The notes under the pieces: model-generated
Told to the model about the DNA's origin: nothing
Seen by the model: the letters and a program-made list of their open reading frames with translations, nothing else
Database searches by the model: none
In this document: positions 48,823-61,428 of the stretch, piece after piece
How the letters are laid out: every line of letters starts with the position of its first letter
Numbering within the stretch: the first letter of the stretch is position 1
Position numbers and translations under genes: made by a program
DNA from: Otis tarda
Taxonomy: Eukaryota > Chordata > Aves > Otidiformes > Otididae
Direction of reading: 5' to 3'
Assembly (NCBI GenBank): GCA_026413225.1
Contig: CM048553.1
Span: 46,478,001 to 46,542,000 of the forward strand
Length of the DNA stretch: 64,000 nt

Positions 48823-51335
48823 AATAGCTTTGTGCTTCCTGTACACAGATGGTGGTAATTGATATGTTAAAAGTTGACAGGGTTGTATTGGATTCAGATC
48901 CTTTGCCTATTGAAGGAGGCTTGAGACAGACATTCATTGATAGGTTCCTCTTGGTTAATGGTAAGTGATTCAGCATTCCCTTTGACATGCTGCATTAAGT
49001 ATAGCACTCAAGACACAGGCAAAACACAAAGAAAAATAATCTTCCTGTGGGTCTAAACACATAGGAAGCTTGGTTTTAAAATTATCTGCTTGGGAGAGAG
49101 GTGTGAAGGGAAGGTGAATTCTTATTTTTCTACAAAAAGTGGCACATCTTCTCATTCAAAAGCACAGTGAATGAGTCTTATTTTATTGATGGCTGTGATA
49201 TGACACCAGCCTGAGCTTATTTCACTTCTTGCCAAATGAAAACAGGGACCTTTTACAGAACCATCATCACCAAGCCAGTCTCTCCACACCACCATTGGAG
49301 ATTTGAAGACATTGGCAGTGGCTCAGCAATGACGGGAAGCCTCACAGTTGGATGTTGCCTCTTCTTGACAGCTCACAGCACGTAAGAACCTTCAGGGTCA
49401 TTTCAAAACCAATAATGTAAAACCATAGCTTGTTGATTTCCCTTATTTGTATTACAAGAGTGCCTAGCAGCCTCAAACCTAGATCTTTCACTCTGTTCAG
49501 TGCTGACAAATGAACCCCAGAGATATTCCTCTGAAAGAGAGAAGTATTCTATAATAAGTTATATAATTTGAGGGACAACTTATAACTAGATTTTCAATGA
49601 CTCAGTAGGTTTTGATGGTGACAACATAGATAAGCTTCTGCTTTGCAGTCACAGTTAGGTTTATGCAACAAAATCCTCAGTATACCTACAAGAAACTGTG
49701 CAGTTAGTAATCAGGTTTAGCATGGACGTGAATGCACACTTTATTTGTGCATGGGCCTAAAATTGAGGTCTATGTAGTTGTAATGCATACCTGTAAATTT
49801 ATTAGAAACCAGACTTTCTTTGTGTTAAGGGTAAAGAACTCCATGTCAATGACAACATTTCTGTTTTTTTTTTTTAATTTCCTCATCCAAAACATCCCTA
49901 GCAACTTAATATGCAACATGGAAATGGGACAATTTTTCAGTATCCTGCTCAAGCAGATTTAGTTGTCCATGAGAGAGAACGCTGGAGAATTTTTAAAACA
50001 AACAGAAAATGATGACTTTCCATCTCAATCAATGAGATTCTGGTTTTTGAGCCCATGTCTTTGGCCTAATAGTCCATAATACAATGTGCAAGTTTTTCAC
50101 ATACGATATGATAAACACAAAACCAATAGTAGAACATAACGCAAAAACTTCTGTAAACACTACCCTAAGGCTTCTGTTGTGAGATTATCAATATGTCTCA
50201 GGCAGTTTTCTCCATGAGTATCCCTCCTTTTAGTTCATAGTCTCTTCTGTCCCTATGGAAAAGAATCTGTCTCCCAAAAATTTTGTGAGAGGTGATAAAC
50301 CAGTATACTGACCCAGTAATATCTCCTCTCATTACCATCATGTATCTGAGATTTCTGCTTATCTAACTAACAATTCCCTGTGTACCAAAAAAAGGCATTG
50401 CTTATCGGCGGGCCTCTCTGATGTACCTATTGGAGAAGCTGCAGGCACAGCAGTGAAATTTATCATAATTGATGGGTGCATATCAAAAAGCTCTCAGACA
50501 GAACAAGACTCCATTCAGTTCCCACTGTCTACTCTCAGTTCCTAAAAAAAGCTGAAGTTAGCTTTATATTGCACTCTGAAAGTCAGTAGATAAAAATCAA
50601 CCATTACCTTATAACTTGAGCAGGAAAGGAAGATGATGATACTTGGCAGAAAGAGTACAAAATGCTCTTCCTCACCAGAGCAGCATGAACCTTTCCCCAA
50701 ACACCGCTTGTAATAATGATGAGTGTTTATATAAAGTGACTGATTACACTGTTCTTTCTGTTGTCAATCAGTGGGGGAGTTAATTACACGTCTCTTGGAT
50801 ATCATTCCAAAAGAATGATCTGGCAAACAGCATTCAGTTCAATGGCCCTGAACTGGTCACTCTATTCAGTAGATGATACCACAGCAAAAACATCAGTGGA
50901 GGTGGATCTTTCCGATTATGGGTAACCTACAAAATTAATACAGGCAGAGGTTTCAAACGCGGAAAGTTTTTAGTATATAGTAGATAAGAAATCAATTAAG
51001 AAATGTGAAGCACTTCTAAATTTTAATTAATTTTTTATTTTTTCTAAACCACGTTTTACAGGGAAAATGAAGAGATGAAATAGACATCTAGATCAAGTAG
51101 AGATACAAAACATAGAGCACCGTAACTGAAATGGCTAAAGTAGCATTAGAGGTCAAGGTTAATGGTTAAACCTAAGTTTATTTTAAGGGTAGAGGTCTGA
51201 GAATAAAGGTCACAATTCCTTATCTTATATTCACATATCAGATTTTTTAAATACATCCTTGTGAAAATTCTACTGAAGATTTTGCTCTTGTCATAGCTGT
51301 CATCAGTGGGTGCAAATGGTCTAATTTCTTGGGGG

Positions 51336-51379
51336 TTTTTTTGTTTGTTTTTTTTTGTTTGTTTGTTTTGTTTTCTTTT
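51336..51379. repeat. T-rich (TTTG)n tract
   Basis: A G5 run is followed by T runs broken by single G bases in TTTG units. It is simple sequence with no retroposon body attached. Confidence 0.8.
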
Positions 51380-51837
51380 GAGCTTCAGTTGGTGCCTTCA
51401 CACAGATACACTGTTGCTTCAAGGTGAATGCTCCATATATCTCCTCTTGATTATTGCAAAGATTAAGTATTTAGAAACAAAACCTGCAGCCTCTTTCAGC
51501 ACTGTTTTCAAGCTATTTTTCTGGACAGAGTCTTATTTTATCTCCTGTGTTGTATTTAGTGTTGAATTCATCTCCTGCATGGATGCTGAAAACATCTCCA
51601 CGAAGAATCTAAAACCCTGCACTGCCACAAGCTCCTCTGGCAATGTGTCGTCAAAGATTTCCAGTAAGAGTTAAATTAAGATCATGACTTGGTGTCTGGA
51701 TCTTTCAAAAAAGATTACATATCAGCTAAATAGCAGATATTTTCCTGTTTCTTGAACCTTATGAACAAGCTAAAACTGTGAAACAGTAGCACTGTTGACA
51801 TATACCATATTTTTTAATGTAACTGCTCAGATCTTTG

Positions 51838-51859
51838 TTTTTGTTTTTTTTTTTTTTTT
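51838..51859. repeat. Poly-T tract
   Basis: A run of T is broken by one G and followed by GTACACATACA. It is simple intronic sequence. Confidence 0.8.
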
Positions 51860-52539
51860 GTACACATACAGTAACATAGTTTCTCATTTTTGTTCTTGTA
51901 CTGGGTAGAAAATAAGACTTTAACAGATTACATTAACCTTCTATCTAAATCTATACAGACTTCCTTTCCTGTTTGTATTCTCCTTGTATCTATTAAAGTG
52001 TTTCATGAATGTTCTCCATAATTATGAGTTCTCACTATCTGCTCTGTATTTTCCGGGTTTATCTCTTTCCATAACAACGGATGTGACACTTGTATAAGCA
52101 AACAGGCTGTATGGTGGGGTGGAAACTTGAGGGTGAGCTCACTGGGAAAACTGGCACAAGAACAGGGAGCTCCTGCATTTGCCAATCAGGCTTGTTTCCA
52201 ACATCCCTTGAAAATCAGGAAGGAACAGACTGGCAACGCAAGGTGTCCAGCACCACAGTTACCCTAGATGACTGGCAAACCTGAAGGTATGGGCATCTAA
52301 GGATGGACTGAACACAGCAGCCTCTTCTGAAAGAACATTTTGTAAAGATAGGGGCATGGAAGGAAGGGAGGAAAACTGTGGCAGAAAACATGCAGAGGAA
52401 AATAGAACCACTGAGGTTTCCACATGGATGAAATGTTCTAGAAACCAGAAGAAAGCCTAAGCCAAGTGACGTAATGGAATGCTTCACTAAAGCATCTAGT
52501 GAGGCCAGATTCTTCCCCTGTGGAGAAGATGAGACGCTG

Positions 52540-52665
52540 TGGAATATACATACGTATTATAATGTAGCATATTATAATTCTATATTAATGTAAAGAATAT
52601 AGAATATATTTATAAAGTATAGTATATATAGTATCACATATGATTATATAATATAGATACAGTCC
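52540..52665. repeat. AT-rich low-complexity block
   Basis: About 125 bp is nearly all A and T, with repeated TATA, ATAGAATATA and TATAGTATATA segments. It is likely easily melted and variable in length. No gene or element is recognised. Confidence 0.8.
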
Positions 52666-55600
52666 AAATAAAAATTAAAATAACATATTCATCTTGTTTT
52701 ATATGAATTCTTCCCTGCTTCTTGAGCAAGGAAACGTGATGTTGTGCAAACACTGACTCATAAGGAAACTCAGCTACATATACTGGAACTAAAGGAAGGA
52801 ATCTGACAGCTTTCTGTGAGTGTAACAATATTTCTAAGAGACAAATAGTCTGCTGCACACAGAATGCTCTAGAAAGTAGATGTCTTAAATCACTATTGTG
52901 ATATTTTTTTGCCAAATATGCAAAGCAAAGCATGTGCAAACAGTAATTGATTTGATTAATTTTGTCTCCTTCCCTCTTCTGAACCATCTATGAACAGATG
53001 ATGATTTTTGTGAAATGATATATTTATTTTGAAGAATTTCTATGCTTATCCTGTTTCTCACTTGTGAGTAATTTGTTGTGACTAAGTGAAAGTTAAAAGT
53101 TCAGTACTAAACAATCCCAACATATTCAGAACACAGCAAAATTAAGAGCCCAAAGTGCCCTGAATCAGTGGTGAGAAACCCAGTACTGAGATTTTCTGAA
53201 AGGAAATACCCATTCAAATTCTGCTTCTTGGCATGTTTTACACTGACAATAAAAGGTAATGTTGTTTGGTATCAAGTTTATCTTTGGGATTTCTCTGTTT
53301 CCATTGAACTATCACATTTCTAACAGATACTTAGCAGTTTTGACAATAGTCCTGTATCCAACTGTCTTTCATCCTTCAAAATAAGCAAATAAAGATTAAT
53401 GTCAAATTAAGAAACCGACACATGGCTATCATCAGTGGCATATGAATGAGGTTGCAGAGATACACCTTCACTCTACCTCAAAGAGCCAAGGTTTTGGCAA
53501 AAGATACTAGTGAAGACACACGCTCTGGGCTGGACTGTGGCTGGCACTGATGTTATTTGAGCGAAGCCTTAAGTAACAGGGTTACAGGGTGGGTGTTTTC
53601 AGTACAGGGACCACCCTCCAGATTCAAGATGGGATCAAAGCTTGCTGCAAAAAAAAATTCTGCTGCAATTCCAAGTGCTGCTGCTGCATCTGAAAAATTG
53701 AACAAAATACTTGTTCAAAGGACAAGAGAGCTGACCCTGTTTACTGGCCTGATTCCAGCACAAGCAATTACATTTCTACCAACTCAACAAACCCCTGCAG
53801 TTCCGACTGGAACAGTGTTATTTGCTTCTTCCTGCCCTGAACTGTCGCAGAGCAGTCTGCATCCTCTGCAGTTCACCCCCAGAGATGGCTGCCTAATAGC
53901 AGCGGATGCAGTCTTGCTCATGTGCAGGACTCTGCAATTACTGGGTAGAAAGCAACTAAGAGCCAAGACCTTCACTGCTCATTGTTCCACCATCACCTCT
54001 CAGCAGCTGAAGAAAATCTAGGTCTAGCTTCTTTTTGTTATTGAAGATGACTCAGTTGCGAAGAGCAACTTAAAATACTTACACTTCCATGGCATAACGG
54101 CATAGAAGAATAAAATGAAAACATATGTACTTATCTGCCCATTTTCTGTTTCCTTCTCTGCACTTCAAATCAGTTCCCAGAATGTACAGGAGCAACGACA
54201 TTTAAAGACAATGGCTGATTGTATGTGAATTTGCCTTAGAAATAAACCCCATGCATTTCAGTATGCCTGCTTTCAAGTTAAAACTACACACTAACACACC
54301 CCAGACTGAACAATAGTGCAAATTAGAATGCGAGAAAAACAGTATAATTATTGCTGGAGTACTTTATAGCATATAAAACTAGCAAACAGTTTTGGAAGAA
54401 AGCAGCAATGGCTGTTACCATTGAGTTTAGCAAAGGGCTCAGGTGTTTTGAGAATGCAAAGAAATGCAGCGTTTTGGAAAAATGAGAACTTCAGTAAAGA
54501 GCGTAGCTAGTACTCTAAAATCAGACTTTGAATAGCGGAGCTCCATGTCTATGTTCCAACTAAACAGTAGGAAGTAGCTGCTCAGATATCTAAGTAAGTT
54601 CTCTGAACATGCAATCAGGTAATTAGATTGCATAAATGACCAAAATTATGCCACAAATAACTGGAGGTGAATACAAAGAGGCCTGGTTAAAACTGAGCTG
54701 ATAATTCATTCCTAAATGTCAACATTTTGTCAGATTAATGTGCAATTTCTTTTGCATTCAGGAAAATGATGTAGGTGTGGACATTCTTTTATTACTCTAC
54801 TAGGTGAATTACGAAGCTATCATTAAAATAATTACCAATGGAAGAAGAAGGAGAATCAAACATTTAATTCAATGGAATTATAACCCCTATTTCCTCCTAA
54901 TGTGGGTGATTTGTCTCACTATGATTAAAGGAAGGACACTTAAGTAGAACCCATGCCTGTATCAATAGGTTAGCTATTAAACAACGATCAGATTTCAGTA
55001 AAAAAGAGACCCTACACAGAGAGGAATATTCAGGCAGAATAAAGTGATTATTCTAACTGTCAGCAGATATACTGTGAACACTACCCACAAAGAAAAGTAA
55101 TTGAAAAAAAATCAATGTCATAAATACCAAGTTAATCCTATTAAACAACTGCAACTGGAACTAACAGGATTTTTGAATATCTTCTCTATTTCATCACGTG
55201 CTTTCTCCCGTTTTCCCAAACCATGTGGTATGTTTGCACATTGGCTCTATACAGGTCGCTGCTTTTTAGAAATATATTTTCATACATTTATGTAAAGCAC
55301 AAATGTACTCTGAAAAGGAAATGGAAGAAAAAGCACATGGCAAAATCCACACACTAAAAGTAATAATAATAAAGACTTCATAGCAGAATATTTGGTATTT
55401 GGGCATCCTTTGGCACTAGGAGACAGGTTTCCCTATTAAAAACAAAATAAGAGAAAATCCCAGTGGACAGATGAGAAAGACACAAAAGAACAACATTAAT
55501 CAGTTAGTCACTCTGATGCTACCCTGCTAATAAAACCGAAACTATCTCTCAGGTTCAAACACAGTTTACAGGGTGCAAGCTTTCCTTATTTGTGATGTGT

Positions 55601-58600
55601 GCACAGGGACTGACATTTGCAATGAAGTGTTTTAGCAGGTTCCAGTGCACTTGGTATCAGAAAGAGCTACAGAGAGTAATGTTACTGAGCCTCATCAGAT
55701 GCCCCTTACAAGTCATCAGTGCAAAGATTTTGGTTTCATTGACTTAATTTTTAAGGAAAACAGGGAGAAATTTAAGCTCTTATTGCAGTAACAGAAATAA
55801 AGCAGCTCTTCTTAAAATGCAGTGACTTCTACAAATGACCGAGGATTGTTATCCTTCCTGTTACTGTGTGCAATGCTTTTATTATTGTGAGCCACATTAC
55901 GTGAAACGACTTGTATGAGGCTCTGGACTGCAGGTGGCACCATTATGTCATTATGAAACAAAACAACATTATTCCTGAGACAAGTAGGCAGCACAGAGGA
56001 GTCTAACCTACTTAGTGAAGTACTCTATGAATATAAAGTATGCAATCTAATACTAGTCATATATAGGAAAAACAATTCTCTCTGAGGCGAAGATTAGGAG
56101 GTATCATCTGATGCAAACTGTCAACATTAGCTGAAGCAAATGGATCTGTAATATTTACATCAGATGAAAATGTCCCATTGACCTTCAATGTTCTTTGGAT
56201 GGGGCCCTCAGAAGGAACACCTGAGAAAAAAAAAACATCTGCAAGCATAACAGTGTATGCCCTCCATCTTTAAAACAGCTGGTCAGGAGTAAAGCAGATG
56301 CCACGGTGCAGTTAATTCTGCTATGCATTGTGATGAAACTAAGAGCAGATATAATGATAAAAAAAATAAAGCTGTGACATTTTCAGGAATGTTACTAAAG
56401 TGACAACATTACTTACAAAGTACTGATGAAATTGTAGAAATATTATATTCATGATTGATTTACAAAAGGAGCAAGCAGTGTACCAGGAACCCATCTTGTA
56501 CACAACTAGCATCCTCCCAAAAGCTGACCATATCCTACGTACAGATAACAAGAAGTTTGTGATGAAGTTGGCAGGAACAGGATGCTGGGGAGCTACTTTG
56601 AAAAAAAAGGGAACTTAAACACCACTTACCTTATTTTGTGCTATAATGTATGTGGATAATACATTAGACCTGTGTCTAAATCTAAGTCACTCAACATAGC
56701 ACACTAACCATGGAAGCTCTGCAGTCGCACAGACTTTTCTCTGCCTTTCACGTGCATGCACAGAAATATTTCCAATTTGTGATGACCTCTGTGTACAGAA
56801 ACACTGATTTCCAGGAGCCTTCTGTGGCACACTCAAAACAGGTACCTCTTGCTAGCAAGGAGACCAGCACACAAAAGCATTCCCTTCCACTAGGTGTGCA
56901 CCAGCATGTCAGCAATTAGCTTCACTGTCTCTCAAGTTTCTGCAGTATCACTGGGGAGAGATTTTTAAGACAGTAATAGCTGTCGATCTCCCTGTAAGCT
57001 AGCCCCCACCTACCAGTTTGATCAATTACTCCAGAGATATATAAACTGTCCCGGGGAGATCTCCTTTGGATGTAGGAAAAATATTGTTGCTTAGCAGTCA
57101 GTCAGTTAACAGTCAAGATATTAAGGTGAGGCTGAGTAGTCAGTGGGGAGTCACAACTGAAAAGATTAAATTTAGGGTAGAATCTCTCAGGAAATATAAA
57201 GAGAAATAGGTAAATAACCTTTTATATGAATGAGCTTGAGAGTACTCAAGGCTCAGAGAAATCTGTATTCCAGACAAGCTAACATCCTATAGGGTAGAAA
57301 TTTCTTCAATATTTGTCATACACTTTGCTTTCTGACTGACCACGGAGCAGCGTTAGGCTTAATTCCAGTAATGTATGAAGAGCTGGCATGGTCCTTAAGG
57401 GAGATTCAAATCACTGGAAATGGATCTTGGGCTGGAAGTGGATTGCTCATTTTGAAGTAATAATCTCATTTCAGTATTGTGCTATGCAAGTATGAGCTGA
57501 AACAAACTACGAAATTCACAGAACGATGTCAACTTGTTACACATAAGTAAATTCTCACCATCTTACTGCTGCATTCAGTCAGAAAATATATGTACAAAAT
57601 GCTTCATATTCTGAAATGACTTGCAGGTACCTAAGCACAAGATGTAGTGTCTGGAATTCCTTGAATAATTTGGGGGCAGGAGTTAACTTCTGTGCATTTT
57701 TTTTTTCACTTGTCTATTAAAAGGAGCTAACAATAATCAAGCTGGCTAAGCACTTTTTTTCAGATATGCTAATGAAGAGGTCTCCAAGAAGGAGCTGTTG
57801 CTCTTTTTAAAGGGAATTGTTTTTATTAAGCATTGTTGACGACTCATGTCCAACTCCTTTCCTTAGTCAACAGACAGGCTCTCATGCATCTAAGATCCTG
57901 CCTGATACACCTGTCCTCAACAGCATTTGTAAGCAAGAAACCTTCTTCTAATGAGAGCATGGGGGAAAATGTTTTCCTCTCCCTGGAGGACTTTCAGCAT
58001 TTCAGAAGCCTTCCTCCTTTGAGTCTCCAAACTTGAGACTGATCACATTTCTCTCAGGGACTGAGGGAGGGATCAGAAAACAGTATTTCTGCCCTGTGGA
58101 TAGGGCACTTTTTGCTTTGACTTCCTGCCCCACCACTTTCTCTTCTTTTCAGTGATGGGCTTTATCCACTGAGACAGGAGCTATCCTAGGCTTCTGCTCA
58201 GTGCCTCTCTCTTATTCCTCTCTGTTGGAGCTGCATTGCTTTGCATACATCTTTAAATATTTATTAAGGCAAGGTTTTGAACCTGACTTTCCCACATCAA
58301 AAGAGAGCATTTATATATCGGATGATAGCATCAGCCTTTCTCTTGTTCACCTCCCCCAGTTCAGTTATACAATGTGAATCTGCTTGAACAGAAAAGACTG
58401 GTAAAATCAGCTTGCAATTAGCCAGTGGGTGAATGACTTGTATTCAAATGGCTTTTACACATCTCAGCCAGCTGTTCTGGGCCATGGGCTCTTGCTGTGC
58501 TAATCGCTTGCTCTCTTTCTTTGTCTCTGTTATTCTAACCAGAATTTCCCATCCTGCTTAAAATATTTCTCAAGGAAAATTTTTGTCAAAATATGTGCAT

Positions 58601-60043
58601 TTCCATGAATTTTTAGATGCAGTTAAAATCAACCTCTTCTGGTGAACAATCATCTATGGATGCTTTCCAGCCATCTTACAGAAACTGCTGAGTGTCAAGA
58701 ACAAGTGGCAGTGCGCCCCGGTTCTAACGCTGATATGATCTCAATCAAATTATTTATGTACACATTATCACTCTTCCAGTCCACAGGCACTAAGAAAAAA
58801 ATGGACTTAAGGTGCCAAACTTCTTGGCCATGCTGCCTCTGTGATGGTGTCCCTGTATTGAACCAGAAGTGTGTTGAGACTTGTCCCAGGTATCGTAACA
58901 TTTTAAAGCTTGACCTCCTGGAGTCCTGTGACTATATCTCAACTCACATATTAAAAAAAGTGAGTCTTTGTACATATAAAAAATGTTGAAAATCTGAACA
59001 GGTAAGCAATAGTATTTAAAAATGTTACGCTTTTATTTCCATTGTGTAACTGGCTGAGATCTGATTAATTAGTTTGAACAACGGTGCTTGGCAGTATTAT
59101 CTGAGGTAATTGCAGGGTCTAAGCTTTACTTTCTCCAGTTCTTTCCAGGATGGTTGTATTGTTATTAACCAGCTTCATGCCACAAGTATATAAAATAATT
59201 CATTGTAAAGTAGTTCAAAATCCTTGAAGGAAATGCTCTGAATAAGTGCCAAATATTAAATCTGCTAAGTAAATGTATTAAGGAAAGATTCATTTCATTC
59301 ACTGAAACTGCGAATAAAGAAATGTATTTAATGAATGCACAAGAAAGCAGGAAAGACAAGGAATAGCTCCTTTCAGTGGTCATGACTTTTATCTTTCATT
59401 CGCTTACATAAAGATGGCTATTTATTAGCACAGCATACTAGCTGAAGTTATGCAATCAAATGCAGTTAGCAGAAGTGTCTTTTAGTGATGTGCTCTCACT
59501 GTGTTAGAAGATTCTGTCTTTCAGAAGTACTGAATAATACCATAAGAATTCATCAAACACAACAATTAACTGGCCCCTACCAGGAGCAATGATCCCTGCC
59601 TCTGTTTTGTAAAATTTAACAAGTCAGTAATTTAACACAGTTTAGTACAGAGGAAGCCTAGATGTATTTCTAGGCAAAATAATAAAGATGAGATACAGAA
59701 ATAACTTCACAAACCAAAATCAATCATTTGAGACTTGTGATTTTGATTCCTCCAGCTTAAGACTCTTCAAGAGATTTTTCAGAAAGTGCTGAGAACATAG
59801 CCCTTTGAAAAGTCAAATCTTCCTAGGCTGCCTCAGGTTAAGTGCACAAAAATAATTGGTGGGGTTTTTTTTAAATTCTAGCCAAAAATCTCCAGTGTAT
59901 TTCAGTTAAAAGCACTTGAATCAGGCTTTGGTCACATGGTTTCAGTTTACTTGCAGTTTAGGGACAGGGCTTGGAGATAAAAACATCTTTCATAATTATT
60001 TTTTAGTTCTACATATTCATCTAAGAGAAATACTGTTAACAAG

Positions 60044-60212
60044 CATTGGAACAGGCTGCCCAGGGAAGTGGAAGAGTCACCCTCCCTGGAGGTGTTAAAA
60101 AAACATACAGACGTGGCACTTCAGGACATGGTTTAGTAGGCATGGTGGTGTTGGGCTGACAGGTGGACTTGATGATCTTGGACATCTTTTACGACCATAA
60201 TGATTCTATGAT
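60044..60212 (+). mobile_element. CR1 LINE 3' fragment
   Basis: About 170 bp of CR1 on the plus strand. It starts CATTGGAACAGGCTGCCCAG, passes through GGACTTGATGATCTTGGA and ends TGATTCTATGAT. This tail (TTGGGCTGAC, GATGATCTT, ACGACCATAATG) differs from the two larger copies and belongs to another CR1 subfamily. A second, fainter trace (AAGGTCCCTTCCAGGCTAAA, about 60241-60260) just beyond it may be the end of an older CR1. No coding sequence remains. Confidence 0.88.
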
Positions 60213-61374
60213 AATGAGGTCATTTGTATTCAAAATGTTAAGGTCCCTTCCAGGCTAAATTAGTCCATAATTTTGTAATAATCTATGAGTATTTAGATCT
60301 AAAATATTATAAGAAGGCCGTGTAATTACTCTCAATTTTCTAGGGGAGAATTCTGAAACTTAGGGAGGTCTATTATCCAATGACTCAGTACAGACCCAGG
60401 TCTGAAGAACACCTGCAATCTCATCCCAGCTTGGAAAGCCTTTCTACAGTTTAAGTCACTTCACTGATATGCTTTATTTATGAAATTAATATAGTGGATA
60501 TAATAAATATTTAAGGACTTCCGAGGGGGCTTTGGAAATAAATGTAACATTAATAAGATCTGTGGGAAAAAAATATGCTTTAGAAGTGCTGATGCTATGT
60601 TTGCTGACCATGATGTCAGAACTGTAACAAAAATGGTACCTTAACATTTTTGGATTGTGCTCCTTCAGTTATCAGTGGAGAAAAAAAAACCCAACAAACC
60701 AAAGAAGTCATGCTCAGACCTGTATTTGCTTTAAAGTAGGCTTGATACAAAAATCAAGGTGATACTGGAACAAGGTCTGATATAGATATTAAAATCAAAC
60801 ACTTCTTGACACCTGTCTCTCATTAACGGAGACGAACTAGCCATTCTCAACAACTGAGAAATGTATGAAACAAATGTATGGAACAATTAAGCCCCTTTTT
60901 GGCAGTCACTAAGAAGCAATGAAGACTCCAAATGAAAAGGAGACTCATATCACCTCTCAAAAAAACCCCTTGAAAAAAAAGTGTCTCACTGAAATGTCTC
61001 TGGTAGACAAATGCCCCTGTCTAAGATGCTTAAGTATAGCATGTATCGATGAGAACAACTTTTCATTAATTGCAAAGCACTGGAGATGGGTCATAAGCTG
61101 GAAAAAAAGTAGAAAGCAAGCTAGTGACCGTTTTATTTCAAAGCATTTTTTTTTTTTTAAATTGGGGAACAGAGGAAGGAGAAAAAATAAGCTGATAGGC
61201 TTTTTTTTTTTTTTGCCAGCTACTACTACCTACTTTTTGTAGATAAAATCACTGAGGTCTAGAACAGGAAAAGACGCTACGGAATTATTACTAGTATGGC
61301 AATGCCACACAAAAATTTGATTCTCAAGGAGGAGAAACTTTAGGCAGCTTTTTAAGCCTTTAAGAAATCAAAGT

Positions 61375-61428
61375 GGAGTATAAAAGAAGTCATGGAGTAT
61401 AAAAGTCATGGAGTATAAAAGAAGTCAT
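61375..61428. repeat. Three-unit tandem repeat
   Basis: GGAGTATAAAAGAAGTCAT (61375-61393), GGAGTATAAAAGTCAT (61394-61409) and GGAGTATAAAAGAAGTCAT (61410-61428) stand head to tail. The outer units are identical and the middle one lacks three bases (GAA). The near-identity points to a recent duplication. Each unit holds a TATAAAA string, but there is no other promoter evidence. Confidence 0.9.

Noticed and set aside
56057..56248. 63-codon minus-strand frame (GVPSEGPIQRTLKVNGTF) as a possible upstream copine exon
   Set aside because: It matches no copine C2A or C2B motif and lacks a convincing acceptor and donor pair. The 'ccattgaccttcaatg' string suggests an old repeat instead.
58642..58989. 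Cysteine-containing 115-codon plus-strand frame resembling a small secreted protein
   Set aside because: No signal peptide, irregular cysteine spacing, no exon borders.
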